Source: Nitrospira sp.
Lineage (GTDB): Bacteria > Nitrospirota > Nitrospiria > Nitrospirales > Nitrospiraceae
NCBI GenBank assembly: GCA_015904055.1
Contig: JABMDE010000016.1
Span: forward strand, 20,760-30,308
Direction of reading: 5' to 3'
DNA: 9,549 bases
Shown in pieces: positions 1 through 6,184 of this stretch (position 1 is its first letter; each line of letters begins with the position of its first letter). The notes beneath the pieces are model-generated. The model did no database searches and was not told the DNA's origin. It saw only the letters and a list, made by a program, of their open reading frames with translations. Both the position numbers and the translations under genes were made by a program.

Positions 1-134
1 TTCATGGTGACGATGACGTTTGTTTTTCCGGTGAATTCAACGAGATGGTCGAATGATCCGGCCAATGCCGTCGTTGGATCGGTTGCGAGGAGAGCGCTGA
101 ACAGTGCGATGGGAATGAAACTGGGTTTTGCCAC
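1..134 (-). CDS. N-terminal part of a probable exported protein, cut by the window edge
   Basis: Reading the minus strand from a GTG at 134-132 gives an open frame to the window edge, about 44 residues. It begins MAKPSFIPIALFSALLATDP and continues to an Ala-Leu-Ala-Gly stretch near residues 23-26, which is the shape of a cleavable signal peptide: a Lys near the start, a hydrophobic core, then an AxA-like cleavage site. A GAGG lies five bases upstream of the GTG, a plausible ribosome binding site. The mature part contains FDHLVEFTGKTNVIVTM, which loosely resembles the amphipathic start of secretin-type or STN-like domains; this is only an impression. The frame stays open upstream to a stop at 267-269, so the start is not certain. 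If real, the gene is divergent from the HD gene and the roughly 155 bases between them would hold both promoters. I see nothing else distinct in that gap. Confidence 0.4.
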   Translation of the reverse strand, partial: MAKPSFIPIALFSALLATDPTTALAGSFDHLVEFTGKTNVIVTM

Positions 135-289
135 AAGGGCCTCGGCAGCGTAGGCGGTTGAATCTGCCGTGCGCCGGATCGCGCAGGCTGCTGCAGCATA
201 GCAAAGTTCCAGAAAGAGCGCGAGCGCCGCCTTGACACTCAGTTTGGCCCGACGATATTCTGCATTTCAGTCGTCTGCGCCTCCGGTGT

Positions 290-1150
290 ATGTCGGCGCC
301 TCTCGTGATCCCTCGTCCTCTGGCCAACAGGCTGATGCGTCTCTACGACTATTCTCACCCGCTCAAGCCCGGAGTGGTCATTCGTGGATACGATCGGCCA
401 CATGCCGTGCGGACAGCGCGTATGTGTGCGGCGGTTGCCGCTCGACTGGGGCATCCCGGTGAGCGGGTCCGTTCCTATCAGATTGCGTGTCTGCTGCATG
501 ATCTGGGACGAGCTGGATTGGACCGCCGACTCTTTGGGAAGATTTGGTCTTGGGCCAAGCAACATCACATTCCTACGAGGCCGCGTGAATGGCGAGCCCT
601 GCATCCGAGCACGAAGTATGGCCGGGAGACGGAGGCGTTCCTCTCGTTGTATCGCCGTGATCTGCAAGCAGCCGGTATCAGGATGGATCGTTGGGCGGCT
701 GAACAGGTGGAAATGCGTCTGGGATATGCGCGGCGTCTGGCGCGGCGTCTGCGGACTGTTCGTCCATTGATGAACGAATGGGGAATCGTATGGGCTCCCT
801 GGATGCAGCTCGTGATGCTCTATTACTACTATCCTGAGCGATTGGCGTCCGCCCAGCCCTGGGTTAAGCAGCTGGCAGAGATTCTTGTCGCCTGTGAACA
901 GTTCGAAGCCTACAGTAATCGGCAGCGCGGCCGCGATTACTATGTTCGGGAGAAGGAAACGTTGTCAGAAGCCTTTACCTATCTCGGCACACTGTCGGCA
1001 GAAGGTATTCTGAGCGAGGACGTTGTGCAGGCATTGCGCAGGTTGGCCGGCGAGGGTACGTTCGACTCCATTCTCGAAGAGGCGCGGGGCTGTCCGTTGA
1101 GCAAGATGGAACGGCAGTATTTGCGTGGGTTGGTCTCAGGAGGTGCGTGA
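290..1150 (+). CDS. HD-domain (HD-GYP-like, degenerate) phosphohydrolase-family protein
   Basis: This is a 286-residue soluble protein. A His at residue 38 (RPHAVRTARM) and the doublet H70-D71 (LLHDLGR) are the metal-binding signature of the HD superfamily, whose members hydrolyse nucleotides or cyclic dinucleotides. A later His (HPSTKYG, near residue 105) fits the third conserved histidine of HD-GYP proteins. The region that should carry HHExxDGxGYP reads EQVEMRLGYARR, so the GYP signature is lost and cyclic-di-GMP hydrolysis cannot be assumed. No membrane segment or sensor domain is visible. ATG 290 is the first ATG, GTG or TTG after the in-frame stop at 233-235, though its ribosome binding site is weak. 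The stop codon overlaps the yjbQ start as TGATG, implying translational coupling. Its last 16 codons recur at 4464-4513. The substrate is unknown. Confidence 0.75.
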   Translation: MSAPLVIPRPLANRLMRLYDYSHPLKPGVVIRGYDRPHAVRTARMCAAVAARLGHPGERVRSYQIACLLHDLGRAGLDRRLFGKIWSWAKQHHIPTRPREWRALHPSTKYGRETEAFLSLYRRDLQAAGIRMDRWAAEQVEMRLGYARRLARRLRTVRPLMNEWGIVWAPWMQLVMLYYYYPERLASAQPWVKQLAEILVACEQFEAYSNRQRGRDYYVREKETLSEAFTYLGTLSAEGILSEDVVQALRRLAGEGTFDSILEEARGCPLSKMERQYLRGLVSGGA

Positions 1151-1572
1151 TGGCTGTGAAGACGATTCCATTTCAGGTTGAGATGGCGGGCGACACGCAC
1201 ATCGACAACATCACGAAACGGGTCTCGTCCGCCGTGGCTGATTCCGGGCTGATGGCGGGAATCGTCACGGTGTTTGTCAAGCACACGACGGCGTCGGTCA
1301 TGATCATCGAAGACGAGCCTGGCATACGCGCCGACACGAAAGCCTTTTGGGACCGTGTGGTGCCGGCGGACCCTCAGTGGCAACATAACACCAGGAATCC
1401 AGGAGAAGACAACGGCCACAGCCACTTGCGGGGCCAGCTTCAGGGGCCGTCGGTGACGGTTCCCTTCTCGAATCGCGCGCTGCTGTTGGGGACTTGGCAG
1501 CAGATTGTCGTGGTCGATTTCGATACGCGGGCCCGCCGGCGTGAGTGCATCCTTCAAATCATGGGGGAGTAG
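1150..1572 (+). CDS. yjbQ: YjbQ / UPF0047 family protein, intact copy
   Basis: This 140-residue protein belongs to the UPF0047/YjbQ family, annotated in databases as 'secondary thiamine-phosphate synthase enzyme'. The physiological role is poorly established and the thiamine link rests on weak side activity. Family hallmarks seen are HTTAS (45-49), the acidic stretch IIEDEPGIRADT (52-63), HNTRNPGEDNGHSHLRG (79-95, supplying conserved His residues), GTWQ (114-117) and the closing VVDFDTRARRR. The length is typical. ATG 1150 is preferred over the GTG just before it because AGGAGG (1138-1143) then sits six bases upstream; the start also overlaps the HD stop. The htrA remnant begins five bases after the stop, so this looks like one transcription unit. 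A second, frameshifted copy lies at 4513-4946, leaving this as the only intact version in the window. Confidence 0.88.
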   Translation: MAVKTIPFQVEMAGDTHIDNITKRVSSAVADSGLMAGIVTVFVKHTTASVMIIEDEPGIRADTKAFWDRVVPADPQWQHNTRNPGEDNGHSHLRGQLQGPSVTVPFSNRALLLGTWQQIVVVDFDTRARRRECILQIMGE

Positions 1573-1577
1573 TGGTG

Positions 1578-2472
1578 ATGGATCGGCCACGAACGTCTGT
1601 GATCGGAGTCGCAGCGATCGGTTTCGGACTGGTTCTCTCTTTCTCTCAGCCTGGGGCAGCCGAATGGGGCAGTCCATTGGGCGGTTCGTACGAGGGGCAG
1701 CTCGATCAAAGTCACCCTGGCCGACCGGAGCGAACATCCGGCCAAGTTGGTCGGGGCTGATCCGGATCGGGATTTGGCGGTCTTGCAGATCCAGGCCTCT
1801 GAAAACGTGCTGGAACCGTTGGCCATCGGCGCGTCTCATGATTTACGAGTCGGACAAAAAGTTTTAGCCATCGGGAATCCCTTTGGACTCGACCATACAC
1901 TCACGACCGGTGTGGTGAGCGCGCTCGGCAGGACGATCAAGTCAATGTCGAACCGGACGATTGAAGGGGTGATTCAGACCGATGCGGCGATCAATCCGGG
2001 CAACTCTGGCGGTCCATTGCTTGACAGCGCGGGCCGCTTGATTGGCGTCAATACTCAGATCGTCAGTCCCAGCGGTGCCTATGCCGGGATCGGTTTCGCC
2101 GTGCCGGTAGATACGGTCAATCGCATCGTTCCGGAGCTCATCAAGCATGGCAAATTGATCAGGCCTGGTATGGGCGTGTCATTGATTCACGATTCGATCG
2201 CCAGACGGTGGGGGGTCAAAGGGTTAGTGATTGGCAAGGTGTCGTGCGGAGGCAGCGCGGATCGGGCCGGGTTGCGCGGTGTGCGCGAGACCGCCGCCGG
2301 GCGCATCGAACTCGGTGATATCGTGGTGGCGGTCGATGGGAAACCGGTTGAGACGGTCGACGATCTTATGGATGCGATGGAGAAGTACAAAATCGGCGAT
2401 CGAGTGAAAGTGGATGTGGTCAGAAACAATAAGCGGCAGTCCGTCGATGTGACGCTTCAGGCGGTGAATTAG
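1578..2472 (+). pseudogene. HtrA/DegP-like periplasmic serine protease, copy 1, broken by an internal deletion
   Basis: The 5' end reads MDRPRTSVIGVAAIGFGLVL and continues as a signal peptide, then breaks after GGSYEG. Compared with the intact copy at 4952-6082, 236 bases are missing between 1697 and 1698 (equivalent to 5072-5307). This removes residues 41-119, including the catalytic His (TNFHVIYG in the intact copy). Because 236 is not a multiple of three, the frame also shifts and the start frame stops at 1758-1760. Downstream the original frame is open to 2472 and still carries the catalytic Asp (DPDRDLAVL), the Ser motif (INPGNSGGP) and a PDZ domain. The only start near this part is a TTG at 1747, which would give a protein without signal peptide or catalytic His. 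I therefore read it as a pseudogene; a PDZ-containing decoy fragment remains a remote possibility. Confidence 0.88.
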
Positions 2473-2482
2473 TGGGGAGATA

Positions 2483-2519
2483 GGTCTGGGCGTGCGGTAA
2501 AGAGTCTATGCTAAGATGC
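2483..2519 (+). promoter_or_regulatory. Conserved upstream block with possible -10 element, ATPase copy 1
   Basis: The spacer between htrA and the ATPase is 102 bases. Compared with the equivalent spacer in copy 2 (6093-6129), this 37-base block differs at one position only (2498), while the next 31 bases (2520-2550) differ at about a third of positions. The block ends in TATGCTAAGATG, containing two overlapping -10-like hexamers (2507-2512 and 2512-2517), but no good -35 box lies at standard spacing. Conservation against a changing background suggests a promoter or regulator site for the ATPase gene. Similarity near the ATG resumes with the ribosome binding site. Confidence 0.4.
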
Positions 2520-2574
2520 TGCACTGATAGCTCTACTTCCATCCTTGATTTCAGTCTGACATGAGGAGTTCTCC

Positions 2575-4353
2575 ATGGGCGATCATCGCGCCACCGATAG
2601 CGGTACACATCAACCGGGCCAGGGGAGTGATCGCCAAGACAGCACACGCGGAGCGCGGTCAGGGGCAGGGCAAGGGCAGGGGCAAGGGATTGACCCGCTT
2701 GCTCTGATCGAGCAGTGCTTGGAGTCGTTTCCAGAAGAGGACCCTCGCCGGAATATTCTCTACAAGCTCCGCCACGCGGTCATGCTGGAGGCAGCGTCAC
2801 ATCAACAACGCGAAGTCGAATTCAAGAAACTGAGCGAGGTCACGGCCAAGCTGACCGCGCCGGCGAACCGCATCGGCACCTTGCTGGAGATTCCCGGCGA
2901 AGGGCTCGCGCGCATCCTAGTCGGCGGGGCCGAGTACTATGCCAACGTCGATCCGCGTGTCGAAGCGGGGGATCTCAAGATCGGGGCTCAGATCCTGGTC
3001 AATGACGCCTACGCCGTTATCAAAACCCTCGGCTACGATCGGAACGGGCCGATTTTGAAGCTGGCCGAAGCGATGCCTGATGGACGGCTGCGGTTCGAAC
3101 AGGAGATGGGCCGGCAGCCGCTGATTTTGCAACGGTCCACCGACTTAGTTGGAATCGAGCTCAAGGCCGGCGATGAGGTTCGGATCGATCCCACGTTTCG
3201 CATTGCAATCGAGAAGCTTGCGGACCGGACCTCCGGCAAGCATCTGCTCGATGAAGTGCCGAAGATCACATGGGAGCAGATCGGCGGGCAGCGCGAGGCG
3301 ATTGCAGCGATCAGAAAAGCCGTCGAGTACCCGTTGCTCCATGCAAAGACATTCGAGCAGTTCAAGTTCTCACAGCCGAAAGGATTTTTGCTCTATGGTC
3401 CTCCCGGATGCGGTAAGACGCTGATCGGGCAGGCCGCGGCCGGGAGTCTGTCCAAGCTGATGGGGCAGTCGCAGCAGGACCACGCGAAGGAACTGGGTGG
3501 ACGTCCTCCGGTCACAAGCGGGGCGTTCCTCCATGTGAAGGGCCCTGAGATTCTCAACATGTGGCTGGGCGAGTCCGAACGGATGGTCCGCGACCTCTTC
3601 GCCCAAGCGCGAGCGAGGCGGAAAGCGGGCGCGCTGCCGTTCATCTTCATTGATGAGGCAGAGTCGGTGCTGGGCACGCGGCGGGCTATGCGCTCGTTCA
3701 ATATTTCCAACACCCTGGTGCCGATGTTCTGCAGCGAGATGGATGGGATCGAGTCGTTGCACGATGTCGTCATCATTCTGGCCTCGAACCGGCCCGATCT
3801 GATCGATCCGGCTGTGCTTCGGCCAGGCCGCATCGATCGGAAGATCAAAGTCGCGCGGCCCAATCGTGAGGCATCGGCTGAAATCTTGAAAGTGTATCTG
3901 ACGGAGGAACTGCCGTTAGACCAGGCCGTGATTGCAAAACGGGGCGGTGAGCCACGTCAAGCCGTGACTGTTTTGATCGACGAAACCATCGAAGCCATCT
4001 TCAAGCGGACCGATGAGAACCGGCTGTTGTCCATCCGATTGCGGAACGGTCAGAACAGTGTGCTCTATCGTGGCGATCTGGTGAGCGGAGCGATCCTTTC
4101 CTCGATCGTTCAGCGGGCAAAGGAAAAGGCGATCGAGAGGACGATTCAATCGGGCGCACCGGCTGGTCTGCTGGCCGAGGATCTGTTTGAGTCGGTAGCG
4201 GAGGAGTTTCGCCAAGGGGAGATGTTGCCGCCGGACGATGCGGCGGAAGAGTGGTTGAAGCTGCTGGACCATCATCCTGAACAGGTCGTCGGCATTTCTT
4301 CGTTCCGCCGAGGCCGGCAGACGGAAGAGCGGCTGGTGAGTCAAATCATTTGA
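2575..4353 (+). CDS. arc: Proteasome-associated AAA+ ATPase (Mpa/ARC family), full length
   Basis: This 592-residue cytoplasmic unfoldase is expected to form a hexamer on the 20S proteasome and thread tagged substrates into it. Order of parts: a disordered Gly/Gln/Ser-rich N-terminus (1-38, with GQGQGQG at 32-38); a helical, probably coiled-coil stretch (about 60-95) where Pup-type tags dock in Mpa; the OB-fold interdomain region (about 97-225); and one AAA+ domain with Walker A GPPGCGKT (275-282), the KGPEILNMWLGESE segment (322-335), Walker B FIFIDE (356-361), ASNRPDL as sensor 1, and the arginine-finger motif LRPGRIDR (415-422). A GAGGAG at 2563-2568 supports the ATG at 2575. The C-terminus reads LVSQII, not the GQYL gate-opening tail of actinobacterial Mpa or a clear HbYX motif, so docking on the 20S core may differ. 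This is the only complete ATPase in the window. Confidence 0.93.
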   Translation: MGDHRATDSGTHQPGQGSDRQDSTRGARSGAGQGQGQGIDPLALIEQCLESFPEEDPRRNILYKLRHAVMLEAASHQQREVEFKKLSEVTAKLTAPANRIGTLLEIPGEGLARILVGGAEYYANVDPRVEAGDLKIGAQILVNDAYAVIKTLGYDRNGPILKLAEAMPDGRLRFEQEMGRQPLILQRSTDLVGIELKAGDEVRIDPTFRIAIEKLADRTSGKHLLDEVPKITWEQIGGQREAIAAIRKAVEYPLLHAKTFEQFKFSQPKGFLLYGPPGCGKTLIGQAAAGSLSKLMGQSQQDHAKELGGRPPVTSGAFLHVKGPEILNMWLGESERMVRDLFAQARARRKAGALPFIFIDEAESVLGTRRAMRSFNISNTLVPMFCSEMDGIESLHDVVIILASNRPDLIDPAVLRPGRIDRKIKVARPNREASAEILKVYLTEELPLDQAVIAKRGGEPRQAVTVLIDETIEAIFKRTDENRLLSIRLRNGQNSVLYRGDLVSGAILSSIVQRAKEKAIERTIQSGAPAGLLAEDLFESVAEEFRQGEMLPPDDAAEEWLKLLDHHPEQVVGISSFRRGRQTEERLVSQII

Positions 4354-4360
4354 AGACGTG

Positions 4361-4448
4361 ACATGTGAAAGGTGAGAAGTGAAAGGTTGGGAGTCTGAGT
4401 GTTCCCAGTTTGACGTGATGACTGTTTCACGTTTTACCTTTCACGTTT
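4361..4448 (+). repeat. Long imperfect inverted repeat between the two cassette copies
   Basis: Arms at 4361-4384 and 4425-4448 are 24 bases each and pair with a handful of mismatches around a 40-base loop. The best core is GTGAAAGGT against ACCTTTCAC. Each arm also contains a short internal direct repetition of GTGAAA. It begins seven bases after the ATPase stop and ends just before the mini-ORF at 4457. It could act as a terminator or mRNA-stabilising structure, though no U-run follows the 3' arm. It could also be a member of a dispersed intergenic repeat family. Confidence 0.6.
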
Positions 4449-4456
4449 AACGAGTT

Positions 4457-4513
4457 ATGCGTCGCAAGATGGACCGGCAGTATTTGCGTGGGTTGGTCTC
4501 AGGAGGTGCGTGA
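4457..4513 (+). pseudogene. Remnant of the HD gene 3' end, now an 18-codon mini-ORF
   Basis: From base 4464 the sequence matches the end of the HD gene (from 1101) and keeps its stop codon. An ATG at 4457, outside the duplicated part, opens an in-frame peptide MRRKMDRQYLRGLVSGGA. Its TGA overlaps the ATG of the yjbQ pseudogene, as in copy 1, and the AGGAGG lies inside it. No ribosome binding site is evident for the ATG at 4457. It is best read as duplication debris that marks the left border of copy 2. Translation as a leader peptide is possible but unsupported. Confidence 0.6.
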
Positions 4514-4946
4514 TGGCTGTGAAGACGATTCCATTTCAGGTTGAGATGGCGGGCGACACGCACATCGAAAACATCACAAAACGAATCTCGTCCGCCGTGG
4601 CCGATGCCGGGTTGATGGCTGGAATCGTTACGGTGTTTGTCAGGCATACGACGGCGTCGGTCATGATTATCGAAGACGAGCCTGGCATACGCGCCGACAC
4701 GAAAACATTTTGGGACCGTGTCGTACCGGAGGACTCTCAGTGGACTCTCAGTGGCAACATAACACCAGAAATCCAGGAGAAGACAACGGCCACAGCCACC
4801 TGCGGGGTCAGCTGCAGGGACCGTCGGTGGTGGTTCCCTTCTCGAATCGCGCGTTGCTGTTAGGGACCTGGCAGCAGATTGTCGTGGTCGATTTCGATAC
4901 GCGGGCCCGCCGGCGCGAATGTATCCTTCAAATCATGGGGGAATAG
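4513..4946 (+). pseudogene. yjbQ: YjbQ / UPF0047 family, copy 2, frameshifted
   Basis: The first part reads as a normal YjbQ protein through HTTASVMIIEDEPGIR to WDRVVPEDSQW. An 11-base tandem duplication (4732-4753) then shifts the frame, and the original frame stops at 4861-4863. The rest of the protein (QHNTRNPGEDNG, GTWQQIVVVDFD, ending ECILQIMGE) continues in another frame to the TAG at 4944-4946. The conserved His-rich C-terminal half is therefore separated from the N-terminal half. The N-terminal 77 residues differ from copy 1 at about seven positions, mostly conservative. The AGGAGG and the overlap with the upstream stop are retained, so it is probably still transcribed with htrA copy 2. 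Confidence 0.9.
4732..4753 (+). repeat. 11-base tandem duplication that breaks yjbQ copy 2
   Basis: The unit GACTCTCAGTG occurs twice without a gap at 4732-4742 and 4743-4753. Copy 1 has the unit once, in the slightly different form GACCCTCAGTG near 1370-1380. The extra 11 bases are not a multiple of three and cause the frameshift. This looks like replication slippage. Confidence 0.93.
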
Positions 4947-4951
4947 CGGTG

Positions 4952-6082
4952 ATGGATCGGCTACGGACGTCCGTGATTGGAGTTGCAGCAATCGGTTTCG
5001 GACTGGTTCTTTCTATCTCTCAGTCTGGGGCCGCCGAATGGGGTAGTCCGTTGGGCGGTTCGTACGAGGGGATTGAGGGAAAGCCGCGTCCGATCGCTCC
5101 GGCTCCGGTTGAATTAGGGCCCGATGAGCGGGCGACGATCGCGGTGTTTGAGCGGGCGACCAAATCGGTGGTGTTCATTGCCAATACGGCAATGCAGCGC
5201 GACTTCTGGTCGATGGACACCATGGAGGTTCCGCAGGGATCCGGCTCCGGATTCGTGTGGAACAAGCAGGGCCACATTGTGACCAACTTTCATGTGATTT
5301 ACGGAGCCAGCTCGATCAAAGTCACGCTGGCCGACCGGAGCGAACATCCGGCCAAGTTGGTCGGCGCCGATCCGGATCGGGATCTGGCGGTCTTGCAGAT
5401 CCAGGCGTCTGAAAACGTGCTGGAGCCGTTGGCCATCGGTGTGTCCCACGATTTGCGGGTTGGACAAAAAGTCTTAGCCATCGGGAACCCCTTCGGGCTC
5501 GACCATACACTCACGACCGGCGTGGTGAGTGCGCTTGGCAGGACGATCAAGTCGATGTCGAACCGGACGATCGAAGGAGTGATTCAGACTGATGCGGCAA
5601 TCAATCCGGGCAACTCCGGCGGTCCATTGCTCGATAGTGCGGGCCGCTTGATTGGCGTCAATACTCAGATCGTCAGTCCCAGTGGCGCCTATGCCGGGAT
5701 CGGGTTTGCCGTGCCGGTGGATACGGTCAACCGCATTATTCCGGAACTCATCAAGCACGGCAAATTGATCAGGCTTGGTTTGGGTGTCTCGCTGGTGTCG
5801 GATGCGATGGCCCGGCGGTGGGGCGTGACAGGGCTGATTATCGGCAAGGTGACGGGCGGGGGCGGTGCCGAGCGTGCCGGGTTGCGCGGTGTGCGCGAGA
5901 CGACGGCCGGGCGTATCGAACTCGGTGATATCGTGGTCGCGGTCGATGGGAAGCCGGTTGAGACGATCGACGATCTGATGGGCGCGATGGAAAAGTACAA
6001 AGTCGGCGATCGGGTGAAAGTGGATGTAGTCAGAAACAACAAGCGGCGGTCCGTCGATGTGACGCTTCAGGTCGTGAATTAG
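4952..6082 (+). CDS. HtrA/DegP-like exported serine protease with one PDZ domain, intact copy
   Basis: This 376-residue protein starts with a signal peptide (about 1-28, hydrophobic core VIGVAAIGFGLVL, likely cleavage after SGAA), so it should act in the periplasm or at the membrane. The trypsin-like domain has the full triad: His114 in TNFHVIYG, Asp144 in DPDRDLAVL and Ser222 in NPGNSGGP. A single PDZ domain follows (about 275-370, with AERAGLRG and GDIVVAVDGKPV). HtrA proteases degrade misfolded envelope proteins. ATG 4952 is chosen because GGGGGA lies nine bases upstream and the signal peptide begins properly; upstream codons in the same frame overlap the yjbQ remnant. The frame is uninterrupted, in contrast to copy 1. 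The start of the PDZ domain differs from copy 1 far more than the rest of the gene. Confidence 0.92.
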   Translation: MDRLRTSVIGVAAIGFGLVLSISQSGAAEWGSPLGGSYEGIEGKPRPIAPAPVELGPDERATIAVFERATKSVVFIANTAMQRDFWSMDTMEVPQGSGSGFVWNKQGHIVTNFHVIYGASSIKVTLADRSEHPAKLVGADPDRDLAVLQIQASENVLEPLAIGVSHDLRVGQKVLAIGNPFGLDHTLTTGVVSALGRTIKSMSNRTIEGVIQTDAAINPGNSGGPLLDSAGRLIGVNTQIVSPSGAYAGIGFAVPVDTVNRIIPELIKHGKLIRLGLGVSLVSDAMARRWGVTGLIIGKVTGGGGAERAGLRGVRETTAGRIELGDIVVAVDGKPVETIDDLMGAMEKYKVGDRVKVDVVRNNKRRSVDVTLQVVN

Positions 6083-6092
6083 TGGGGAGACG

Positions 6093-6129
6093 GGTCTGGG
6101 CGTGCGGCAAAGAGTCTATGCTAAGATGC
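6093..6129 (+). promoter_or_regulatory. Conserved upstream block with possible -10 element, ATPase copy 2
   Basis: This is the counterpart of 2483-2519, identical except at 6108, and includes the same TATGCTAAGATG. The following 31 bases are much more diverged, and identity returns at the ribosome binding site before 6185. Here it would drive the truncated ATPase and, through it, dop, UBact and the proteasome genes, which have no other obvious promoter upstream. No standard -35 box is visible. Confidence 0.4.
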
Positions 6130-6184
6130 CGTATTGACACATCTGTTTCCGTCCTTGTTTTCAGTCTGACATGAGGAGTTCTCT

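Larger units (their letters stand above)
1101..3702 (+). repeat. Copy 1 of a tandemly duplicated cassette (HD 3' end, yjbQ, htrA, ATPase 5' two thirds)
   Basis: This stretch matches 4464-7306 throughout. The offset is 3363 at the left end, 3374 after an 11-base insertion in the other copy, 3610 after a 236-base deletion in this copy, and 3604 after a 6-base difference in a Gly-Gln repeat. Matching stops abruptly at both ends: base 1101 lies inside the HD gene and base 3702 is the last base of ATPase codon 376. The copies are clearly diverged; in the 180 bases at 3241-3420 I count ten differences, all silent. No insertion-sequence ends or target-site duplications were seen at the borders. Confidence 0.93.

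Noticed and set aside
979..1839. Long minus-strand open frame of 286 codons opposite yjbQ and htrA copy 1
   Set aside because: It is antisense to well-recognised proteins, crosses gene borders and the deletion junction, is Arg/Pro-rich, and shows no recognisable family. It is an artefact of GC-rich codon use.
1747..2472. Separate 241-residue protease gene starting at TTG 1747
   Set aside because: Alignment with the intact copy shows it is the rear part of a deleted htrA. It has no ribosome binding site, signal peptide or catalytic His.
3145..3424. Small overlapping frames inside both ATPase copies
   Set aside because: They are shadow frames that recur in both copies only because the underlying gene is duplicated. 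They have no ribosome binding sites or family features.
4361..4448. CRISPR array or phage attachment site in the spacer
   Set aside because: There is no regular repeat-spacer pattern, and neither a tRNA nor an integrase gene is present. Only one pair of inverted arms is seen.
4464..4513. Insertion-sequence-driven origin of the duplication
   Set aside because: No transposase, terminal inverted repeats or target-site duplications were found at 1101, 3702, 4464 or 7306.
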